Assembly: GCA_945224895.1 (NCBI GenBank)
Contig: CALYNW010000064.1
Span: 1-6,283 of the forward strand
DNA: 6,283 bases
Direction: 5' to 3'
Source of the DNA: an uncultured Clostridia bacterium
GTDB taxonomy: Bacteria; Bacillota; Clostridia; Oscillospirales; Acutalibacteraceae
Below the pieces are notes generated by a model, which saw nothing but the letters and a program-made list of their open reading frames with translations, was not told the DNA's origin and made no database searches. This document shows, piece by piece, positions 1 to 4,891 of the stretch; the first letter of the stretch is position 1, and every line of letters begins with the position of its first letter. Position numbers and translations under genes: made by a program.

Positions 1-639
1 TACCAGTACAGCGTCAATAAGTCCCGGCTGCATTGCAAAGCCTGCCATATTGTCGCATATAAGGGTAACGTCAATTCCTGCCCTTTCAAGCTCATAGCTC
101 GTAAGTCTTGCTCCCTGTAAAAGAGGTCTTGTTTCATCGCTGTAAACGTGAAAATTATATCCTCTTTCCTTGCCTAAAATTAGCGGTCCTAAGCCTGTAC
201 CGTATCTGCTTGCGGCAAGCTCACCTGCGTTACAATGAGTTAATATACCGTCACCGTCCTTTAAAAGCGATAAACCGTATTCGCTGATTTTACGGCACAT
301 TTCAATATCTTCATTTCTGATTGCCTCGGCTTCATCTAAAGGATTTTTACCATTTTCATAAGCCTTTACAATTCTGTCGGTAGCCCAACTGAGATTGACG
401 GCAGTAGGTCTTGACGAGTCAAGGTATTTTTTCAACTCATATATATCGTTTTCCTTTGAAAACAAGGCGGTACAGTATCCTGCAAAAACGCCTATTGCAG
501 GTGCACCTCTTACCATAAGCGTCTGAATTGCCGTGTATGCCTGTTCTTTATTTTTAATTTCAACCCATTTTTCTTCGTTGGGTAAAAGAGTTTGGTCAAG
601 TATTTCAAGCCTTCCGTCACTAAACCTTAAATTTTCCAT
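1..639 (-). CDS. mtnA: S-methyl-5-thioribose-1-phosphate isomerase (MtnA), C-terminus cut by window edge
   Basis: This aldose-ketose isomerase of the eIF2B-like family converts 5-methylthioribose 1-phosphate to 5-methylthioribulose 1-phosphate in cytoplasmic methionine salvage. Some bacterial members also take 5-deoxyribose 1-phosphate. The 213 visible residues show RGAPAIGV (44-51, substrate-binding Arg44), [10 protein letters not shown] (77-86), THCNAG (134-139) with the catalytic Cys136, [14 protein letters not shown] (167-180) and CDNMAG (195-200). The frame ends at the window edge in LIDAVLV, just before the expected G-x-D motif with the catalytic Asp. About 130-140 residues are missing compared with the usual length of about 350. 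The ATG lies one base after the stop of the PNP gene, and its ribosome binding site (AAAGGA, 8 bases upstream) lies inside the end of that gene, so the two are cotranscribed and probably translationally coupled. Family assignment is firm; the preferred substrate is not visible. Confidence 0.95.
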   Translation of the reverse strand, partial: MENLRFSDGRLEILDQTLLPNEEKWVEIKNKEQAYTAIQTLMVRGAPAIGVFAGYCTALFSKENDIYELKKYLDSSRPTAVNLSWATDRIVKAYENGKNPLDEAEAIRNEDIEMCRKISEYGLSLLKDGDGILTHCNAGELAASRYGTGLGPLILGKERGYNFHVYSDETRPLLQGARLTSYELERAGIDVTLICDNMAGFAMQPGLIDAVLV

Positions 640-640
640 A

Positions 641-1444
641 TTAGAATTCCTTTACTGATTCTTTAACAAGATTTACAAAAAGAGGAGCAATCCTGTTTGC
701 CGTTTCCTCAACCTCCTTAGCGGTAATCGGCGAATCACTTATACCGCAGGCAAGATTTGATATTACGCTTATTCCTGCCACCTCATAGCCGCAGTGAACA
801 GCTGCCTGTGCCTCAATGGCAGTGCTCATTCCTACAGCGTCGGCACCGATTAAACCTGCCATTTTTATTTCCGCAGGTGTTTCAAAATTCGGACCTCCGA
901 GCTGAAGATAAATACCCTTTTTAATATTTATACTGCATTTCTCGGCAGTGCTTTCAACGATGTTGATAAGCCTTTTTGAGTAAACCTCACTCATATCGGG
1001 AAATCGTGTTCCCAAGCAGTCATCGTTTTGCCCTCTTAAGGGTGACGGTACAAAGCAGGAAATATGGTCTGTAATCACCATAAAATCACCCACATTAAAG
1101 CCTTTGTTAATACCGCCTGACGCATTTGTAAGCAGAAGCTTTTTTGCCCCCATAATTCTTAAAAGTCTGATAGGCATAACAGCCTCACAGGGAGAATAGC
1201 CTTCGTAAAGATGAATTCTGCCCTGCATAACGGCAACCTTTTTATCTCCTATTTTGCCGAAGATAAATCTACCCTTGTGAGATGGGGCGGTTGACACGGG
1301 AAAATCGGGAATATCCCTATAATTGATTACACATTCTGCCGATATTTCATCAGCAAGACCGCCTAATCCCGAACCGAGAACAATGGCAATATCAGGCTTA
1401 AAATCGGTTATTTTTCTTATATATTCCAGTTGCTTTTCAAGCAT
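641..1444 (-). CDS. punA: Purine nucleoside phosphorylase, trimeric PNP/MTAP family
   Basis: This cytoplasmic enzyme cleaves purine nucleosides with phosphate to give the base and a pentose 1-phosphate. The 267 residues match the family length. Visible motifs are GSGLGG (24-29; Ser26 for phosphate), GRIHLYEGY (75-83; Arg76, His78, Tyr80, Glu81), TNASGGI (106-112), [10 protein letters not shown] (183-192; Phe187 stacks on and Glu188 binds the purine), VGMST (204-208) and ISNLACG (228-234). Asn230 aligns with human PNP Asn243, which favours 6-oxopurines; MTA phosphorylases have Asp there. The His that contacts the ribose 5'-OH in classical PNPs (human His257) appears to be Ala242, in TAKEV where others have SHEEV. 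That suggests a 5'-deoxy or 5'-methylthio substrate such as methylthioinosine, which would fit the downstream mtnA. The ATG follows GAGGTGA by 4 bases. It is the first gene of the minus-strand operon. Family is certain; substrate is inference. Confidence 0.95.
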   Translation of the reverse strand: MLEKQLEYIRKITDFKPDIAIVLGSGLGGLADEISAECVINYRDIPDFPVSTAPSHKGRFIFGKIGDKKVAVMQGRIHLYEGYSPCEAVMPIRLLRIMGAKKLLLTNASGGINKGFNVGDFMVITDHISCFVPSPLRGQNDDCLGTRFPDMSEVYSKRLINIVESTAEKCSINIKKGIYLQLGGPNFETPAEIKMAGLIGADAVGMSTAIEAQAAVHCGYEVAGISVISNLACGISDSPITAKEVEETANRIAPLFVNLVKESVKEF

Positions 1445-1464
1445 AAAATCACCTCAATGAGTTT

Positions 1465-1493
1465 ATTATAATGTTTTTTGATTTTTAAATCAA
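1465..1493 (-). promoter_or_regulatory. Sigma-A type promoter of the PNP-mtnA operon
   Basis: On the minus strand a -35 box TTGATT (1493-1488), a 17-base spacer and a consensus -10 box TATAAT (1470-1465) are present. Transcription would start near 1458, leaving a very short leader that contains the ribosome binding site GAGGTGA (1455-1449). Confidence 0.7.
1478..1493. promoter_or_regulatory. Perfect 7+7 inverted repeat over the PNP -35 box, possible operator
   Basis: TTGATTT (1478-1484) and AAATCAA (1487-1493) are exact inverted arms around a TT centre. The site covers the -35 box of the PNP promoter and ends 8 bases before the -35 box of the divergent lipoprotein promoter, where a dimeric regulator could affect both directions. 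The region is AT-rich, so chance symmetry cannot be excluded. No regulator gene is visible in the window. Confidence 0.35.
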
Positions 1494-1501
1494 TATTGCT
1501 A

Positions 1502-1530
1502 TTGCATTATTAATTATTTTTTGCTATTAT
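1502..1530 (+). promoter_or_regulatory. Promoter of the BMP-family lipoprotein gene, extended -10
   Basis: A weak -35 box TTGCAT (1502-1507) is followed after exactly 17 bases by TATTAT (1525-1530). A TG at 1522-1523 makes an extended -10 (TGCTATTAT). Transcription would start near 1537, giving a leader of about 28 bases that includes GGAGG at 1554-1558. Confidence 0.6.
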
Positions 1531-1564
1531 AAATAAGTGATAATTTCTTTACTGGAGGATGGCT

Positions 1565-3421
1565 ATGAAAAAGGCGGTCTCAATTATTTTATGTTTAGTG
1601 CTTGTTGTCAGCACGGTGTTTGCTGTGGCAGGCTGCTCAAAGCAAAGCGAAATTAAAAGCGATATAGTTCTTATTACCAACGGCGGTGATATTAAGGACG
1701 GCGGTTATAATCAATGTGCGTGGGAGGGCATAAACGCTTTCGCAGATGAAAACGGACTTGTTCAGAGATATTATCAGCCTACCCTTGACGAGAACGGAGA
1801 GCTTACCGTTGAAAGCATTGAAAAATATGTTGATCTTTCAGCCAAGAACGGTGCTCAGTACATAATTTTCCCCGGAGAGGATTTTGCGGTTGCGGCTTAT
1901 GAGGTTGCTCCGTCATATCCTGATGTTAAGTTTATTTTGCTTGATGCGATTCCTCATTCCGCAGGGGACAGCACTGACCGTTTCATTTCAAACGTTATGT
2001 GCGTTACCTTTGATACACTTCAAAGCGGTTTCCTTGCAGGATATATTGCAGTAGCAAACGGAAATACTGAGCTTGGTTATTTCGGCGAAAAAAGCAGTGA
2101 TGATTCTGCAAACTACGGTGCAGGCTTTGCACAGGGTGCCGCATATGCTGCCGACAGCCTCGGTATTCCTGTTACCCTTGACTGGGCAGATTACGATTCT
2201 CCGCTTCGTGATTATGATTACAGCTTTACCGTTACCGCCTGCTATGATAAAATTGACGACGTCAAGGACGAAGAAATCTATAAAGTTAATGTAGTAAACG
2301 GTACAGGTTCAGGTACATATACAGAGGGCAGTAACGTAACAATTACTGCTGATCCTGCCCCCGCAGGTAAGGTATTTGATCACTGGGAGGTTAAGAGCGA
2401 TACAGAGGGCGTAAAGGACAAGAAGGTTAATATTTCATCAAAAACAAAGTCATCAATGAATCTCCTTGTTGAAAAATGCGACTGCACCCTTACAGCCACA
2501 TATAAGGATATTGAAGATGATTTTTGTTATGTTAATGTAATGGATTCAGATGACACAACCGCTGTTTCCACACAGGCTGTTTCAATTAACGGACAGACAG
2601 ACATCAAGGCTCCTGCCGCTCCCGAGAATATGGTGTTTGACCATTGGGATTGCTCTGATGTTGCAGGTGAAATTGAGGATGAAAGCAGCCCCGAAACAAA
2701 GGTTACCGTTACAGACACTGATGTGACCGTAACTCCTGTTTATAAATTAAGCGATGTTCCTACCTTTAATGTTACAGTTGTAACAGGCGAGGGCGGTGAC
2801 GGTGCTTCAACGGGCTCAGGCTCGTATGTTGCAGGTGATACTGTATCGGTAGCCGCAGCAGTTCCGAAGGAAGGCTATATGTTCTCACATTGGGAGAATG
2901 TTGGTGCCGACGGTCAAAGCGCGGGAATTGCAATGGAGAATGAGTATTACTGGAATACAACCTTTGAAATGGTTGACCGATATGCCGCTGTATGTGAATC
3001 TATGTATGACCACGGTGCAACAATGATATTTGCCGGCGGTAACAGCAAAGCTGATTCTGCGTATACTGCCAAGTGGAATTTCGATTTTGAATTAGGCGTA
3101 ATTTCAGCAGGCGAAAATAATAAAGACGCTTATACTACCATAGTTAAAAATTACGGCGAAGCAGTTAAGGATTGCCTAACAGACTACAAGGGCGGAACAG
3201 TAATTTCAGAAAACTGTGCAACCGAGGGTATCTATGCTACCTTCGTTTCAGAGAATGAGGAAATTCAAAAGAATTACGACGAAATCTACAAGGCTCTTGC
3301 AGACGGAAAGATTACTCCTGTGCTTGCCGAGGGCGGAGCAGGCTATGATTTCTGCAAGGCATTTGTTGAAAACAATATGTCCGATTGCTTAACCTTAAAC
3401 GGCTGGTTTGTTGAGGTTTAA
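1565..3421 (+). CDS. BMP/PnrA-family nucleoside-binding lipoprotein with inserted InlB B-repeat-like modules
   Basis: This is probably the surface substrate-binding lipoprotein of an ABC importer for purine nucleosides; no permease or ATPase partner lies in the window. The start is the ATG at 1565, six bases after GGAGG, because the in-frame ATG at 1559 touches that site. This gives 618 residues. A signal peptide (MKKAVSIILCLVL...) ends in the lipobox VAGC with Cys24 lipidated. The family ligand motif is DGGYNQCAWEG (45-55). FLAGYIAV (156-163) and GYFGE carry the fold into the second lobe. From about 216 to 465 the lobe is interrupted. A strand YSFTVTACYDK (219-229) comes first, then three B-repeat-like units at about 239-314, 321-395 and 401-465, each with F-x-H-W (Trp274, Trp361, Trp443). 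The binding-protein fold resumes with GATMIFAGG (484-492) and GVISAGENN (511-519). Ordinary BMP proteins have about 330-360 residues, so the extra length is the insertion. It is divergent from the PNP operon. Family is secure; ligand is inferred. Confidence 0.9.
   Translation: MKKAVSIILCLVLVVSTVFAVAGCSKQSEIKSDIVLITNGGDIKDGGYNQCAWEGINAFADENGLVQRYYQPTLDENGELTVESIEKYVDLSAKNGAQYIIFPGEDFAVAAYEVAPSYPDVKFILLDAIPHSAGDSTDRFISNVMCVTFDTLQSGFLAGYIAVANGNTELGYFGEKSSDDSANYGAGFAQGAAYAADSLGIPVTLDWADYDSPLRDYDYSFTVTACYDKIDDVKDEEIYKVNVVNGTGSGTYTEGSNVTITADPAPAGKVFDHWEVKSDTEGVKDKKVNISSKTKSSMNLLVEKCDCTLTATYKDIEDDFCYVNVMDSDDTTAVSTQAVSINGQTDIKAPAAPENMVFDHWDCSDVAGEIEDESSPETKVTVTDTDVTVTPVYKLSDVPTFNVTVVTGEGGDGASTGSGSYVAGDTVSVAAAVPKEGYMFSHWENVGADGQSAGIAMENEYYWNTTFEMVDRYAAVCESMYDHGATMIFAGGNSKADSAYTAKWNFDFELGVISAGENNKDAYTTIVKNYGEAVKDCLTDYKGGTVISENCATEGIYATFVSENEEIQKNYDEIYKALADGKITPVLAEGGAGYDFCKAFVENNMSDCLTLNGWFVEV
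2267..2959 (+). repeat. Three tandem diverged InlB B-repeat-like protein modules inside the lipoprotein gene
   Basis: The three units start with similar strands (YKVNVVNG, CYVNVMDS, FNVTVVTG; about 80 residues apart). Each has a G-T/S-Y or related turn, then an F-x-H-W core (KVFDHWE, MVFDHWD, YMFSHWE) spaced 87 and 82 residues. The first two close with a threonine-rich strand and a Tyr-Lys (TATYK, TPVYK). They are conserved as protein motifs only; no DNA-level repeat was seen, so they are old duplications. Such modules in other Firmicutes proteins act as stalks or adhesive domains on the cell surface. Confidence 0.75.
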
Positions 3422-3469
3422 TCAGTTAATACTTCATACTACTGTTATTTTATCTTCACGTACTTTGGC

Positions 3470-3500
3470 GTGGTTCAGACCACTTTATCGACAGTCTGAA
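3470..3500. repeat. Two overlapping, mutually exclusive small hairpins after the lipoprotein gene
   Basis: GTGGT (3470-3474) pairs with ACCAC (3479-3483) around TCAG. Alternatively TTCAGAC (3474-3480) pairs exactly with GTCTGAA (3494-3500) around a 13-base loop. The two share bases, and the second also shares 3499-3500 with the palindrome that follows. They may be part of the termination region or a processed 3' end. Confidence 0.4.
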
Positions 3501-3532
3501 AGCTCCCGTATCAAATTTGATACGGGAGCTTT
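3499..3532. terminator. 34-bp perfect palindrome, probable bidirectional terminator
   Basis: The arm AAAGCTCCCGTATCAAA (3499-3515) is followed directly by its exact complement (3516-3532), so the same strong hairpin forms in RNA from either strand. It sits between the convergent ends of the lipoprotein gene (stop at 3419-3421) and the DUF378 gene (stop at 3535-3537), only two bases from the latter. The U-tracts on either side are short (UUUGCUU and UUUCAG), so termination efficiency is uncertain. Confidence 0.75.
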
Positions 3533-3534
3533 GC

Positions 3535-3741
3535 TTATTCCTCTGCTGTTCTGTTGTTGAAGAGAAGGCTGATGCACCATATTGCGGCAAGTCCCACAAC
3601 TGTATAAATAATTCTTGAAAGAATTGAGTCCTGACCTCCGCATATCCAAGCGACTAAATCAAATTTGAAAAGGCCGATAAGTCCCCAGTTGATACCGCCG
3701 ATAATTGAAAGAATAAGGGCTATGTTATTTACAATTCTCAT
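3535..3741 (-). CDS. DUF378 family small membrane protein (YuzA-like)
   Basis: This is a 68-residue inner-membrane protein of unknown function. It carries the family hallmark GGINWGLIGLF (15-25), followed by FDLV and GG, then an RIIYTVVGLAAIW stretch (43-55). Two membrane helices are expected at about 4-24 and 42-61, with a short polar tail (NNRTAEE). The ATG at 3741 is chosen because AGGAG (3754-3750) lies eight bases upstream. A longer frame from GTG at 3750 would overlap that site. It is downstream of manA on the same strand but separated by a terminator hairpin, and its ribosome binding site begins right after the U-tract. Expression therefore needs read-through or the weak promoter seen at the end of manA. 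No role can be assigned from sequence. Confidence 0.88.
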   Translation of the reverse strand: MRIVNNIALILSIIGGINWGLIGLFKFDLVAWICGGQDSILSRIIYTVVGLAAIWCISLLFNNRTAEE

Positions 3742-3754
3742 ATATAACACTCCT

Positions 3755-3796
3755 AAAAAATAAAGTCGTTAGTAGTATGATACTGCTAACGACTTT
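3755..3796 (-). terminator. Intrinsic terminator of manA, abutting the DUF378 ribosome binding site
   Basis: The arms at 3796-3781 and 3777-3762 (minus-strand first arm AAAGTCGTTAGCAGTA) form a 16-bp stem with a single C-A mismatch and a 3-base loop. TTTATTTTTT (3764-3755) follows on the minus strand. The stem starts about 25 bases after the manA stop. The AGGAG of the next gene begins directly after the U-tract, so the hairpin also lies in the leader of any transcript that reaches DUF378. Confidence 0.8.
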
Positions 3797-3823
3797 TATA
3801 CATTTTCAGAAATTATTTTTTAA
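3795..3823 (-). promoter_or_regulatory. Possible weak promoter for the DUF378 gene
   Basis: On the minus strand TTAAAA (3823-3818) and TATAAA (3800-3795) are 17 bases apart, at the manA stop codon. A transcript would start near 3788, inside the first arm of the terminator hairpin. The region is very AT-rich, so this may be chance. Confidence 0.3.
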
Positions 3824-4773
3824 ATATTTGTTACAATAAGCTCGCATTTGCCCTTAATTTCATAGTCACCATAGGATGCAGGGATAAAATAGCTGTCGCC
3901 CTTTTTTAAAGGAGTACCGTTTATTTCACCTGAGCCGTCAACTACAAGAATATGATTAAAGCTTTTTTCATTAGTGTTAAGTGTGATTTTTTCTGTTACA
4001 TCATAGTGATGAACTGTGAATAAATCGCATTTTGTAAGAAGAGTTGAAACGTAGCCGTCCTTATTTTCAGGCTGTCCCATAGGCTTGATGTCATATTTTG
4101 GAGGCTCTGTAACTGCTACATCTACTGCCTTTTTAACGTGGAGCTCTCTTGGTTTACCGTCAGCACCTACTCTGCCGTAATCGTAAACACGGTATGTAGA
4201 ATTTGAATTCTGCTGAATTTCAGCAATGAGAACGCCCTTACCGATAGCATGAACAGTTCCTGCCTCAATGAAAAATAAGTCGCCCTTTTTTACATTAACT
4301 GTATTTAGTACATCTAAAAGAGTGTTATCTTCAATGGCGTTTTTAAATTCCTCTGATGAGATTTTATCCTTGAAGCCGTAGATTAATTTTGCATCATCTG
4401 TTGCGTCAATAACATACCAAATTTCAGTTTTACCGAATTCTCCCTCAACCCTCTGTGCATAATCATTATCGGGATGAACCTGAATAGACAAATTATCCTT
4501 AGCATCGATAAGCTTGATAAGAACAGGAAAATAGGGAAAATCAAGACTTCTTGTGCCTACAATTTTTTCCTTGCCCTCAGCTTCAATTACCTCGTCAAGA
4601 GCTTTGCCGTCATATTTTCCGCCGTCTATAGTGTTTTTTCCGTCCTTGTGGCAGGAAAGCATCCAACCCTCAGCAACCTTGTCGTAGTCGCTTTGAAATC
4701 CGAAATCGGTTTTCAGCCTTGTACCGCCCCATAAATAATCCTTAAAAACAGGCTTTAGCTTTAAAATTTCCAT
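3820..4773 (-). CDS. manA: Mannose-6-phosphate isomerase, class I (phosphomannose isomerase)
   Basis: This zinc enzyme of the cupin fold interconverts mannose 6-phosphate and fructose 6-phosphate in the cytoplasm. It links mannose catabolism with GDP-mannose supply. The 317 residues match the short Firmicutes type (about 315). The N-terminus LKPVFKDYLWGGTRL is typical. The metal ligands are visible as Gln98 and His100 (SIQVHPDN), Glu117 (GKTEIWYV) and His175 (AGTVHAIG). The family block QQNSNSTYRVYDYGR (187-201) carries the conserved Arg195. A C-terminal cupin half (about 240-317) ends in YFIPASYGDYEIKG and KCELIVTNI. The ATG has AAGAGGA seven bases upstream. It is first on its strand, with its own promoter and terminator, and divergent from the ABC-F gene. 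No mannose transporter is in the window, so catabolic or biosynthetic use cannot be decided. Confidence 0.96.
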   Translation of the reverse strand: MEILKLKPVFKDYLWGGTRLKTDFGFQSDYDKVAEGWMLSCHKDGKNTIDGGKYDGKALDEVIEAEGKEKIVGTRSLDFPYFPVLIKLIDAKDNLSIQVHPDNDYAQRVEGEFGKTEIWYVIDATDDAKLIYGFKDKISSEEFKNAIEDNTLLDVLNTVNVKKGDLFFIEAGTVHAIGKGVLIAEIQQNSNSTYRVYDYGRVGADGKPRELHVKKAVDVAVTEPPKYDIKPMGQPENKDGYVSTLLTKCDLFTVHHYDVTEKITLNTNEKSFNHILVVDGSGEINGTPLKKGDSYFIPASYGDYEIKGKCELIVTNI

Positions 4774-4815
4774 AATTTTTTCCTCTTATAATAAAAGTAT
4801 TTTTATTTCATTTAT

Positions 4816-4844
4816 ATATTATCAAATTTTTACTATACTTTCAA
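4816..4844 (-). promoter_or_regulatory. Promoter of manA
   Basis: On the minus strand TTGAAA (4844-4839) is followed after 17 bases by TAATAT (4821-4816). A start near 4809 would give a leader of about 36 bases containing AAGAGGA (4787-4781). The -35 box matches consensus at five of six bases; the -10 box is weaker. Confidence 0.5.
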
Positions 4845-4856
4845 TGAAAAATAGTG

Positions 4857-4862
4857 TAAAAT
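4857..4862 (+). promoter_or_regulatory. Putative -10 box of the ABC-F gene
   Basis: TAAAAT lies 30 bases before the ATG and matches the sigma-A consensus at five of six bases. No convincing -35 box stands 16-18 bases upstream. Any RNA polymerase footprint here would overlap that of the manA promoter on the other strand. Confidence 0.4.
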
Positions 4863-4877
4863 AAAAGCATTGCTTTT
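4863..4877 (+). promoter_or_regulatory. Small hairpin directly before the ABC-F ribosome binding site
   Basis: AAAAGCATTGCTTTT is an exact inverted repeat (7+7 with one central base; in RNA a 6-bp stem with a 3-base loop). It is followed at once by GGAGA (4878-4882), nine bases before the ATG. It may tune access to the ribosome binding site. The stem is short and AU-rich. Confidence 0.3.
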
Positions 4878-4891
4878 GGAGAATTTTTGTT

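Noticed and set aside
641..1444. Calling the phosphorylase an MTA phosphorylase (mtnP) because mtnA is next to it
   Set aside because: Asn230 occupies the purine-specificity position where MTA phosphorylases carry Asp, so adenine nucleosides are not the expected substrate.
1559..1564. Upstream ATG as start of the lipoprotein gene
   Set aside because: It directly follows GGAGG with no spacing. The ATG at 1565 has six bases of spacing and begins with MKK, a standard signal-peptide start.
2073..2294. Open frame of 73 codons on the plus strand
   Set aside because: It lies wholly inside the lipoprotein gene in another frame, with no family motif and no independent ribosome binding site evident.
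2527..2960. Two minus-strand open frames of about 62 codons opposite the lipoprotein gene
   Set aside because: They are antisense shadows of the repeat region with low-complexity or odd composition and no recognisable domain.
2200..2970. Artificial fusion, assembly error or frameshift as the cause of the long lipoprotein
   Set aside because: One continuous frame carries coherent motifs before, within and after the insertion, and codon use does not change visibly across it.
3742..3750. GTG start giving a 71-residue DUF378 protein
   Set aside because: The GTG overlaps the AGGAG ribosome binding site. The ATG at 3741 is properly spaced, and the DUF378 core begins after it.
4474..4734. Plus-strand open frame of 86 codons opposite manA
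   Set aside because: It is antisense to a well-supported manA, and its sequence shows no motif of its own.
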